Below are positions 50,010-60,000 of a stretch of DNA of 60,000 nucleotides, in pieces; positions within the stretch are counted from its first letter, which is position 1, and each line of letters starts with the position of its first letter. The position numbers and the translations under genes were made by a program. The DNA comes from Apostichopus japonicus (Eukaryota; Echinodermata; Holothuroidea; Aspidochirotida; Stichopodidae): the NCBI RefSeq assembly GCF_037975245.1, contig NC_092580.1:33197001-33257000 (forward strand), written 5' to 3'. Under the pieces are notes generated by a model. It was not told the DNA's origin. It made no database searches and saw nothing but the letters and a program-made list of their open reading frames with translations.

Positions 50010-50740
50010 AATGTTCGTCCCTCCCTAAAAATTGGGCCCAATAAAAATTTTGCACCTCAATGGTCCCAAAAATATTAAGAGGCTCAAAAATATATTTGGG
50101 AGCCAACATTTGAGCCCCCCCCAAGTTGGGCCCAAAAATATTCGGCCCCATAAAATTGATCCCATAAAATGTGTCCCACAATACATATGAAAAGTAGAAA
50201 TAAAATTTGGGTGCTCCAGGCCCACAAATGGGGCCAAAATTTTTGGGGCCCAGATGGCCTACATGTACCAGCTATTAACCAACAACTGTATATTAAGTCT
50301 ATCTGGCTAGAATATGTGGGCCCATATGGTCCCAAACATTTGTGGGCTCCAACAAATTGGGGCCCAAGAATGTTCCAAGGTGTAATTCTGAGTGCATCCA
50401 GCCCAAAATGGGACCAGAAAAGTTTGGGGCCCAGATGGTATTAGACCTTCATGTACCAGCTATTAACCAACAACTGTATACCAAGTTTTGCTACAATCCG
50501 CCTCAAGGTTGCGGAGTTATTGCAATGTACAGATTCCTACATTTGACCCCATAACCTCATTAACATTCATATTAAAGGGAAAATTATAGGGAACACCTCA
50601 TACATTTAGTTAGCAAGAAAGACAAATATCCATCACTCCCTTGTTGAGTTCACTGGGACCCAAGCAAGTGTCACAGATGCACACACACATATATACATGC
50701 CAACCTGACTGCATAATGTAGGCTTCCTCGGCTTCAAGCT
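50010..50740 (+). repeat. GGCCC/GGTCCC-rich interspersed repeat, copy 2
   Basis: Same ordered words as the copy at 34650-35250: GGTCCCAAAAATATT, GGGGCCCAGATGG, CATGTACCAGCTATTAACCA, TATTGCAATGTA, CATTTGACCCCATAA and GGGACCCAAGCAAGTGTCAC. The CATGTACCAGCTATTAACCA block occurs twice here (50263 and 50451), so the element has an internal duplication. It lies inside RPL29 intron 2 but on the opposite strand to the gene if the same orientation is taken as forward. Confidence 0.8.
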
Positions 50741-52170
50741 ATGAACGAATTTACTGGCAAAATGATGAAAACTAGTACTTTGTATTTAGCTTCTCTTTGA
50801 AAACAGAAGTAAACAAGGTGTAATTCCAGCCACAGTGGTGTCACTGCAGTACTCCCCTCTCCATCTTACTCGTGATAGCTTTGTCCAAGTTGGACTAGAG
50901 ATGTGACATGTGACCTTTAATCTGTCTGACATAACCTCAACACCCCCACTAGAGGTGACTAAGGTATGTCACCCTTTTAGACATTCAAAGAAAGCTGGTT
51001 TCCGTATGGATCAAGTAGTTAATTTAAGTTTTCTTTGACCATTTATGTACAAAAATTGGCTTTTCTTGCATTTATTTTTAGCAAAGAAAGGTGACCAGAA
51101 GACCTACCGTCTCATCCTGTTATTCCTGTTTGTCAAATAACGACCACCAGACACCCACAAACAAGTGGCAACACGAAAAGTATCCAATGTAAAGATAATC
51201 GATTCACTAAATTAATCCCAATTAGTGGCTGAATATCGGACATTCTCGGGTTAGATAAACACTGTAACACCCTAACAACCACCAAACTAGCAAAGAAGTT
51301 GACTTCGGATTGTAATGTTGGATATTTCTAATCACATCAAGTAAGTACTGTAATATTCACACGTAAACTAGGTTGGTTATTTGAAAACCTTTTCATTAGT
51401 ACCCACAATTTAGCCATTTAAAACCTAAACCAGAACCATTTGTCTCATAAAATGATTGCAATGTTTTCATATATTGATTTGCAACCAGTTTGAAGTTATT
51501 ACCTATACCTAACAGATGATGTTAATGATTGTGTCATCACACATTGTTATCTCTGTATGCCTGTGAATGCAACAACATGATCTTGGTAACATTCAATGCG
51601 TGATTCAGCTTGAATAGGGTTTGTGGTTTGGAAAAACATCTTGTCGTCAAACCATGTCACTGAAGGTACTAATTAGCCTGTAATTAGCAGTGTTGTCAAT
51701 AACAGCCTGGAGCAAAACTCCTGTGTGAAGGCCAAAACATTTTGAAAAGGCTGTACAGGTTAAGTTTGAATACTAATTGAGGCTCTTAATTTGGATTTTC
51801 AAGTTTGAGTTGGTATTCCATTGTTTCTTGGCTTCCTTCCTCCTTTCTTTCTAGCCTTCCGGTGATCTCTAGTTGCCTATTTAGGAATTCCTCCTACATA
51901 CAGTAAATGTCATTTCTTTCATAACACTTTGCCACTATTTACTTTACTATTTACTTTAGTGATGGTTGCATTGCTTGAAATGGGCATTTTGTTAAGAATG
52001 GAGGTCTCTTTTTTTTGGGGGGGGGTTGGGGTTGGGGGGAGGTACAATTCATCTGCTTGGAAGGTAAACCAATATTGAAGTACTGACTGCATGGTTCTAC
52101 TTCTACTAGGTAAAACTACCTGTTCTTTCAACAAATGTTTTTATCTTTGTATTAAGTCTGGCTTTCAATG

Positions 52171-52489
52171 ACATATTGCTTGATTCTTTCAAGTATGGAA
52201 AAGTTCTGTTCAGCTTCTGTGGCATGGTTCTGCTATATAAGATTTGAGGCAGAGATGTTTTACTTTCATTGCTGTGCACTAAGGCTAGCTCTCCAGGAGA
52301 TCCCAGCTATTTATAGCGTAGTTGGACAGTCCTTAGAAACTACATCAATCAACTATTGACAAATGGTGATGTCCGATGTGTAATGATGGAACAATTACAT
52401 GTTGCTTGATTCTTTCCAGTATGGAAAAGTTCTGTTCAACTTCTGTGGGATGGTTCCGCTATAACATTCGAGACAGAGATGTTTTACTT
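52171..52489. repeat. Local duplication of about 93 bp
   Basis: Blocks 52171-52264 and 52397-52489 share TTGCTTGATTCTTTC, AGTATGGAAAAGTTCTGTTC and CAGAGATGTTTTACTT with about ten differences. They are separated by 132 bp of unrelated sequence. The first block is inside a 63-codon frame, which I do not support. Confidence 0.85.
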
Positions 52490-53607
52490 ATGAGCTGCCC
52501 AAGAGGACAAAGGTCAAGTCTTCTTGCATTGAAAGCGTGCTAGTAGGCAATGCGGAGAGATTGCTCAGGCTGTAAAGTACAGTGTGCACATGTTAAAGTA
52601 AAAGGAACGTAAGTTGAAAGAAGGGAATGGTAAAGAGCAATCACCAAATTTTACACTTTAGGACATCAAGACAGTCGGAAATATCACCAAATGATGAAAT
52701 TAAAGAAGACTGCACATGAGTTTTATCCTCCCTTTCATTATTTTCAATCAAAATGTAACTGAAAATGGAGAACAATGTAAGTAATTTTACGCATTTCTTT
52801 TGGATGGGGTAGTAACAGCTTGGACCGGGTAGTAATTTTTGGCCCTGTCCCCCAGGTTCCCCTCACTACATATGTCAATGTAACATCTTCTAATGGTTTC
52901 ATTTGTTTGTGAAGAAGGATCACAGTTTAAAGTAATTACTGGTAAGAGGTGATTTGAGGCACTTGTTTTTATTTTTCTAACAAGTTGCTGATCTTTCGAA
53001 TTAAAATCCCGAAGGTGCATATATTTAGTACACTGTGTGAGTATATACAGTGGATGTCCAGAATGATTTGAGCATTGAGGGCAATTCCAAGCAATGATCT
53101 AAAAATGCCATTGGTCGATTTTTCGAAAACCTATACTGTAAGGGATCTACTATTCAACAAAATTTGAGCAACTTTGGTCAATAACCATTATGGTGGAAGC
53201 AGAAGCATTTTTGTTGTTGTAATATCTAATATCTCAGAAGGACCCCTAGATAAGCTTTGACCCAAATGGTTTAGACCAAATTCACATTGCATGTAACTAA
53301 ATACCCTCAAAGAGATAACACAAAAAATTTGTAGATCTATGGTCCACTCAAAAGGGGAGTTTTTACTGGCCAAAGCTAGTGTTCCAATCACCAACTCTAC
53401 ACATTCTGGTCATTCTTTGTTAGTTTTAGTTTCTTCGGACAACCACATTCGTTGTTCCATTGACCACAGTATAAGATCTGGGTGTCCGAGGGACAACCAT
53501 GAAAAGAAACCTTTGCATTGATCTGCATACTGTAGCATCTAGGCACACACATAAATGCTAATAATGCTCATGATAAATGCATATCATACTCAAATATGCA
53601 AACCTAC

Positions 53608-53672
53608 CCCACAAAGTGACACCTTCCTGAACTTCGTAGGCTTCTTGATCCCATTGCGATGGTTCTTACGAT
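53608..53672 (-). CDS. RPL29: Ribosomal protein L29, second coding exon
   Basis: Read from 53672 down, this exon completes codon 13 (Asn) and adds RKNHRNGIKKPTKFRKVSLC plus Gly (residues 14-34). HRNGIKKP is the invariant core of L29; human has WHRNGIKKP and fly AHRNGIKRP. The following S-L-x-G and the next exon's M-D match the SLKGVD / TLGMD region. The acceptor TTTAAACAG and donor GTAGGT are both canonical, and the frame joins exactly to both flanking exons. Confidence 0.95.
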
Positions 53673-56600
53673 CTGTTTAAAGTGAAAATAGAATAAAATA
53701 TCAATGACGTGACAGTAATGAAAACATGTCATTCTTTCTCTATCTTACAGAATTTGGATCTTTTACAATCACTTGTCCAGAGAAAATTTATTTCTATCTC
53801 AGATAAATCCCATCTCACCCTACAAAGAAGAAGATGAAGAAAACAATATTTTTCTTAACACCTCAAAGAGTATACATGTCAATCTTTAAGGTGACCCCCA
53901 ATTAGCCAACCCCCAAAAGTTTTGAACATTAACAAAATGTTCCTGATGTTAACCTTTGTTAGCACATCCCTCCTACAAGAACACTACACCCCAAACTATG
54001 GGTCAAAAGTAACAACATAATTTGCTGTGTGTCATATGCTACATTCTGGATAGCTGTTTATGAGCTGTGGTCATACAGTAGCTGTGGAATATGATGAGCA
54101 GGTGGGTCCAGCAGGAACAACACAAATTGGGATACGCTGCACTAGAGCAATGCAAATAATGTAGATTTGTGCCAATTGATCTTAATGATGTTAATATGAA
54201 ACCTTCAGAAGGTTCTAGAAGCTAACATTTGATATCCCCATTGTACTGTAGCTGAGTCTGTTTATACCTGTAGCTCCATGGTCTAACTGATTCAAACATG
54301 TGTTATTTGATCCACTCCTAGTACCACAATCAGTTTAATTTTAGACTGTGAATAAATCAGTTTAGATTACTTTGATTAATCTCACTGCATTATAGTCTGG
54401 GAGGGTAACTTTCATTAGGTACATAAATTAGGTGTCACTGCAATCATTCTGTAATATAAACTTAACAGATGTATACAACACATGGGACACTATGTGTACA
54501 ACACATATAGGAGACAATAATACATACAACACATGATGGGACACTATGTGTATAACACATATAGGAGACAATGATACGTACAACACATATGGGACACTAT
54601 GTGTACAACACATATAGGAGACAATGATACATACAACACATATGGGACACTATGTGTACAACACATATAGGAGACAATAATACATACAACACATGATGGG
54701 ACACTATGTGTATAACACATATAGGAGACAATTATACATACAACACATATGGGACACTGTGTATATACAATAAACATCTGCAACACATGTGAAGCACGAT
54801 GTGTGCATGTGTACAACACATGGGGCACTATGTATGAATGTGTACAACACAGGGGCACTATGTATGAATGTGTACAACACATTGGGGCACTACATATACA
54901 TATGTGCAACACATGGGGCACTATGTATGTGTGTGTACAACACCACAGCCACTGCATAATATGTAAGACACAGGAGAACTATGTATGGATGTGTACAACA
55001 CATGGAGCACTATGTGTGAAAGTGTACAACACATGGGGCACTATGTATGAATGTATATAACACATGGGTCACTACAGTATGTATACAACACATCAGGGCA
55101 CTACATGTACAACACATATAGAGCAGTACATTAACATGTGTAAAACACATACTGTATGAGGGCAAGTGATCAAAACTACATAATACTTTAATCAAGGATA
55201 TGGAAAAAACCAACAGTATGAAGTGTTTCCCAAAAGGTTATTAGGGCAGTATTGTGACCTGATTAATTCTCAGATAACATTGCAAGGTCCTATCTGTACC
55301 GTGTAAGATTTGACACAGCTGTTCTACTCATATTGTGTAAGGTTGGCATGCAATATACATTTTTGAGTAGTCAAATGAGAACTTATTTCAGAATACATAA
55401 AAAAATAAATGTGTTCCTTATACGTCATCTGCCGTACAAGCATTTATTTCTGTTATAAATATATTTGTTTTTATATCAATTTAAAGCCAACTAACATTAT
55501 TCCTATCAACATAATGGACTAACCTACAAAGCTTCAGGTCCATGGACTATTGTATAGGGGGTTATCAATTTATGTATCAAACATATTTTAACATACAAAG
55601 ACATGTTAACTACATAATATTATCAACATTTACTAATTTTATCAAGTAAAATTTTAATGTTCCTTTGATGATTTTGTTCTTCCTGTTGAATGTTTTTATT
55701 AAGCATTGACAAACAGTGCAGATGCTACGATTTTAGTAATTTATAGCAACTTTCTGAACGGTCTAGCCATCGCTGGCCAAAGGATTTGTACCAACGATGT
55801 CTTCAGCTTTGAGTACAGTGTTTCTCTATGTTGCCATGTTGGACGACTCTAACCGTCATAGGTAAATTGCTGACTTTGTGATAATCCGCATTACATTCAT
55901 TGCCGACTTGCAATCCGCTATCCCCTCACAATTTTGCAAGGTCAGTAAGAGTGACTCCATAGTTTTCCCTTGCAGGAAACCAAAAGGGTTCACTTGGGAA
56001 GGTTCTCCCAATCCTCCACAAATAGTGATCTATGGGGTACAACTATATGGGCTGAGACAAGATACTGTTCAATAGTTCTCTTCCTCTTTTGACAGAGGGG
56101 AAGGGGTTAAGGCAAAGACCAGAATGTTAAAAGTTATTTTACCTCAAACTGTAAACAAGAGAAACAGATACCTACCGTTTATTTTCTTTAATATTTTAGA
56201 GAAATAATTAACAGGAAAAAAAAAAACCTGAAATTTCTGTGGGGCTTTTAAATGAAACCTGTGGTGGAAATATCATTTTACCAAATATTCCCAAATGATA
56301 CCAAATTTCCTTCCTACATATTATTTTTTTCCCAGAGGAGCTGCACTTATGAAGGAAACGAGGAAGTGGTACTGACCAAAATCATTAACGCCACGGAAAG
56401 ATTTGGTTTCAAAATTCTGACCAGAAGAACCTGTCAAAAGTGTTGACGTGAGCAACACTACTGAATAGCTGATTGTGTCATTATTCACTGTAACTTTGGT
56501 AAGATTTCATAACAAAGCAAACAAATTACCACAGAACAATTGAACTGGACGTCATTTGATGCATCTGTAATGCCTTATTTGCCTATTAAAAACACTAATT

Positions 56601-57028
56601 AAAATTAATTAATTAATTAATTAAATCCATTGAGGGTTTATGAACTATTGGAGAAAAATTTGGTCGAGAAGAGAAACTAAGGAAAACAGAAGTGTGCCAC
56701 TCGTTAACTAAAATTATGTGTCACTAATTAACTAAATTAAGTACTATTGTGCAAAAATTCCAAGCAAACAGATTTGAGAAAATAACTCAAGCATCGAGCA
56801 AATGTTCTCTTATATCATCAAATGGATTAAAACGACATCACATAGATTAGTTTTTGGGGGGGAGGGGTAACCTACCTTCTGGGTGACCAAATCACTAGAC
56901 ATCATACAACGTTAGTGGAAACCTGACGAGTACCAATGCTAGACTACAGTAAGCAACCTTTTAAGAAACAAGCAGTTTACAAGCACAAAACTCACCACGT
57001 GCAGACACAATATAACACATTCACTTAC
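53673..57028 (-). other. RPL29: RPL29 intron 1 between coding exons (3,356 bp)
   Basis: The intron runs from donor GTAAGT (57028-57023) to acceptor TTTAAACAG, phase 1. It contains the ACACAT-type minisatellite and a TTAA run (56605-56624). Two frames (55878-56075 and 56252-56446) follow acceptor-like sequences but match no known protein. Confidence 0.85.
54465..55150. repeat. ACACAT-type minisatellite, two-tier
   Basis: The left half consists of about six 53-60-bp units, each pairing GGGACACTATGTGTACAACA with ATAGGAGACAATGATACATA. The right half shifts to about 30-bp units of the form GGGGCACTATGTATGAATGT plus ACAACACAT. All units share the ACAACACAT core, so the long unit looks like a dimer of the short one. 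Long frames on both strands (up to 137 codons) are caused by the repeat. Confidence 0.9.
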
Positions 57029-57065
57029 TCTGGTTGTGGCTGGTGTGGTTCTTAGACTTGGCCAT
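57029..57065 (-). CDS. RPL29: Ribosomal protein L29, first coding exon
   Basis: ATG at 57065-57063 starts MAKSKNHTSHNQ, nearly identical to the universally conserved L29 start MAKSKNHT.HNQ. L29 (eL29) sits on the surface of the large ribosomal subunit. The exon ends after the first base of codon 13 at donor GTAAGT (57028). The same exon has 26 bases of leader up to 57091. With the other two exons the coding sequence is 177 nt (58 residues plus stop), intact, with no frameshift. The intron-containing structure shows this is the functional gene and not a processed pseudogene. Confidence 0.96.
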
Positions 57066-57091
57066 TGTGCAGTTTTGGTTGTTTGCTTCAC
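57066..57091 (-). other. RPL29: RPL29 leader part of exon with upstream acceptor
   Basis: On the - strand a strong pyrimidine tract (57105-57120, read as TTCTCTTTTTTTTCTT) and ATGAAAACAG end at 57092. The leader therefore starts at 57091 and an additional non-coding 5' exon is expected upstream. This is the usual arrangement in RPL29 genes. Confidence 0.75.
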
Positions 57092-57539
57092 CTGTTTTCA
57101 TAAAAAGAAAAAAAAGAGAAGAAAAAGATCTTTAAATAGAGTCACTTTATTTCTAGAAGTTAACCTTTACCAAAACTGAGACCTAAAGCAGCATACGACA
57201 GGAATACTGTACCTATCACCACTAAACTTAGGCTGCCGTACATGAGCTTGGTTATTCATGAAGAGAGCATGAACATAGAATTGATAGCTTGAAGAAAAGA
57301 TCTACCTGATAGGAATAGTATCGGCTAAAAATAACCCGTCGCTGAACAAATGCTGCGTTACATCATAAAAATGAGGTGCTACATAGTAACAACAGATCCT
57401 TGAACCATGTGCCAGGGTGGTAAGATCTGTGGGGAGGGGGGAGGTGACACCCCATCAGTGTAAATCGAGGAGAAATTGAACCTGTTGTGTGGTGAGGTCC
57501 ACAGGTCAGGAGAAACCTTCCATTAGCTACTTAACTTCT

Positions 57540-57745
57540 CAAGTGAAGTATCATGTTTGTCGTAATCAGGTTGTGCCTGTTATCTCGGGATTCAAAACGA
57601 GCAATCCAATCCCCTATCCCGAATCGTTGTGGGATATTCGACACCCCCGAGGTCCTTCTCCACTTACCGAGGAGATTTTTTTGGATAAGCTGCGTGGGCA
57701 AAAACGAGGGACAACCACTCACCTAAAACCCCGAGAAATATGATA
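57540..57745 (-). promoter_or_regulatory. RPL29: CpG-rich island, candidate RPL29 promoter/leader exon
   Basis: About 12 CpG lie in some 200 bp within otherwise CpG-poor DNA, 0.5 kb upstream of the RPL29 acceptor. A consensus donor (CG|GTAAGT on the - strand, junction at 57668/57667) could end the non-coding first exon. No unequivocal pyrimidine-tract transcription start could be fixed. An 84-codon frame on the + strand across it matches nothing known. Confidence 0.4.
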
Positions 57746-60000
57746 AGTTGTACAGTAGGAGAAATGAATAGCGTCTCTTTGATATAGATCACAAGTCTGT
57801 AGTTACACGAAGCAGTGGTAGTAGGGTGATATGCCACTGAAGTCGATAGCTCTTTTCTTATTATCTCACAACTTCAAGACCTACTTTTCAACTGATACAT
57901 AAATCGGTGCAGTAAACAGCCGGTAAGATAAGCCCTGGTTAATGCTGAATATATGTGAAGAGGATAACCTTACTTTTAGTGGTAAACTATCTCACACGGA
58001 TCTCTTACAAGGGGATTACCCTTCTACTTTTTGAGAGCTAGATTTTGTAATTTTGCCGTCTACCTTGGAGATCCACTGAGTACTCTTGTTCATCCCTAGA
58101 GCCTTCAAAACAAAAATGTAAAGTCACCCGTGCTACGATGTCACATGTTGTGCAAGACAAACAACTACTAAAAGAATTTGGCAAAGGCTATTTTTGGTAG
58201 CAAAACAAAATTAATCCTCAAGCAACTTAGGTAAGTTCTAGCATATGATGGCGACTAGATTTCAAAGTCAGTCAACTGTTTTTAAGGTTTTCTATCAAAG
58301 CAGGCAGTTTCCATCGAGAGCAGGTGTAGGTTAAAGGCTCACATTTATAGAGTCTGATTAGAATAATTGTCTTAACTACAATTGCTCTTTATATTCTGAA
58401 GAATTTTACACAACAGAGATAACTTAATAAAAAACATCCAAAGTAAAATGGCATAAGTACTCCCCACAAAACTATCATCAAGCACAGGATTCTGTGATTT
58501 CATCCCCATCCCCATAAAACAGGAAGGCAATGCAAGGAATACAAAAACTGCTAGATAGTAGATAGACCAATATGTCATCACCAAAAATCCTTCTTTTCAG
58601 TGTTTTCACTCACTTTCATTGCAATTATAACTACTTTAATTTTAATTGTTAATTGTTTAACTCTATCCTGACCAATATTTTGGAATAAGCTTGAAGACAG
58701 AACCTCCAGCACAGAGCTCTCAAATCCTGTTAGCAATATTCAACATGGAAACAGAAACATAACTTGGCATGTTGTGCCATGAGTCACACCAGTTTCCGTT
58801 TAATCATTAGCTGGCAACTATTTTAACAAAAGTGTATAAATCAAATAATCCATAAAACAAAGACACTATCGTCCATTTTTATTTTCACATGTAGACTACT
58901 AATTAAAAAGAAAGTAACAACTTCATTTGATTCTGGAGGCTGATGTGTATTGCTACACAAACATGCTGCAACTTTCTACATCTTAAGGCCCCCCCCCCAA
59001 AAACAAAAAACACATCCTTGATGGCAAAGAAATTTTCAAAGTTGGTGATTTTTGGTCAATGCATGAATTTAGTGAATGGTGTCATCACAACAATTGAGCT
59101 GGGAATGTCTCTCTTTTTCGTTATAATATTTAAATAATTTCTCCAAGAGATAATGTTTCTACCAAAAAGTTGCTCTGGGTGAAATTCTAGACAATGAGAA
59201 AACATTGACAACTAAGCAAATATTCCAAATATGTCACATTTCAAGGATAAATTAACATGATTACAATAGAAATGTGAAGCTTTGGAAGAATATAACCATG
59301 ATAAACATCAGAGACCACCTACTGTTATCAACTCCCTGGAAGAATCAAGGTTTTATCAAGTCAAAATTGGTTACACTATATCAACAATAACTTGAGTTAG
59401 GGACAAGGTATCCCAATGGGGTTTTTTAACTCAGTGTGGTATATTTTTTTATTCAAATATAAGGCATTCTTGTTGTTTGCCACTGGAATATCCCTTTCAG
59501 CAACATTGATTGCATTGCTAATACACTAAGGTGGCTTCATTACATTAAGTTAAACATTGAATCTGAGATGATACACATGCTCAGACTACAGTAGCAGGTT
59601 GTTCCAATGAATAATTGGAATCTTCATGTTTGAACATTCATATCTCCTTCCAATATATCAAGGTCTTAACTTTTTATCCCAAATAATCTTTCCTTTTAAA
59701 GTGTAACTCTTAAGCTTGTTTCCACTTCTTTGTGGGAAGAGGGGTAGTGGGGGAGTATGAGGGAAGAGCAAAGATGGGATGAGGGAAGGGCTCACTGTGC
59801 TTTACAACTTCTTTTAATGAGTAATGAGTTGATGATAAATTACATGACAGAGGAAGTTCATCCAACCTTCACTTTTGAGTTTTTGCTTTACAATGAATTT
59901 CATATTTCAGTATTTTGACCTTTAGACATTTAAATCTTACTTAAAGAGGGGATGATCTATGTACCATACATGAAGTTCATCTACAGTAAGCTTTACTTTC
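57746..60000. other. 5' flank of RPL29, no further gene recognised
   Basis: A/T-rich DNA with short C and G runs (58988-58997, 59740-59752). CpG is modest to 58.1 kb and then low again, so another transcription unit may begin to the right. No exon could be supported in either strand. Confidence 0.45.

Larger units (their letters stand above)
43233..53607 (-). other. RPL29: RPL29 intron 2 (10,375 bp)
   Basis: The intron runs from donor GTAGGT (53607-53602) to the acceptor ending at 43230. It is unusually long for a ribosomal-protein gene. It contains a GA-type repeat, a 55-bp duplication, a 64-nt purine tract, a degenerate CATGCA-type array, the second GGCCC-rich interspersed repeat and a 226-bp-spaced duplication, each listed separately. 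No nested gene or C/D-box snoRNA could be supported. Confidence 0.85.

Noticed and set aside
43233-53607. Intron-encoded C/D-box snoRNA in RPL29
   Set aside because: A GTGATGA-like C box occurs on the - strand near 51534, but no CTGA box or terminal stem was found at the right distance.
54544-54957. 137-codon Cys/His-rich frame on the - strand
   Set aside because: It follows the ACACAT minisatellite exactly; Cys-Cys-Thr-His repeats are a translation of the repeat unit.
55878-56075. Possible exon after TTTTCCCTTGCAG (ending about 55976)
   Set aside because: The acceptor looks good and the 33 codons after it look protein-like. But no donor or partner exon was found, and it lies in an RPL29 intron on the opposite strand.
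57489-57743. 84-codon frame in the CpG-rich patch
   Set aside because: No relative recognised. The composition is explained by promoter-type CpG-rich DNA of RPL29, so it is not called a gene.

Overview
This is a eukaryotic (animal) genomic window. Two split protein-coding genes can be assembled from it exon by exon; the rest is introns, intergenic DNA, transposon remnants and satellite-like arrays. The best guess for the source is a marine invertebrate, possibly an echinoderm. Ribosomal protein L29 is a 58-residue short form, unlike the roughly 150-residue vertebrate protein. CpG content also changes sharply at gene boundaries, as in the mosaic methylation of invertebrate genomes. The species cannot be named from sequence alone.

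Layout: 1-12.5 kb is CpG-rich with no recognisable gene. It holds a 733-bp foldback transposon with 105-bp internal tandem repeats (4368-5100), a 217-bp tandem duplication, a long AT microsatellite, tRNA-SINE-like and retroelement-tail-like pieces, a 369-bp hAT-type MITE (10560-10928) and four perfect CRE octamers. From 12.8 to 24.5 kb on the + strand lies a three-exon MAP-kinase phosphatase of the DUSP6/7/9 (MKP-3) type. Its rhodanese/kinase-docking domain, active site HCHGGVSR and serine-rich tail are all readable, with a 597-bp intron 1 and a 9.9-kb intron 2. Intron 2 carries a 1.2-kb terminal-inverted-repeat element (21701-22896).

From about 24.8 to 42.9 kb is the interval between the two convergent genes. 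It holds a tRNA-derived SINE, a GATC-rich palindromic patch, two related hAT MITEs with 8-bp target duplications (one nested inside another transposon), and a 50-bp minisatellite of about 15 copies. From 42.9 to 57.1 kb on the - strand lies RPL29. Its 58 codons sit in three exons spread over about 14 kb, and a strong acceptor before the first coding exon predicts a non-coding leader exon further upstream. Its introns hold a purine tract, local duplications, a second copy of a GGCCC/GGTCCC-rich interspersed repeat and an ACACAT-type minisatellite. A CpG-rich island at 57.5-57.75 kb is the best candidate for the RPL29 promoter and leader exon.

The two genes work in different systems (ERK signal termination, ribosome assembly) and nothing here links them functionally. 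The most unusual content is the transposon and repeat architecture, the CpG landscape that outlines the transcription units, and the great expansion of a normally compact ribosomal-protein gene. No clearly new multi-gene system was found.
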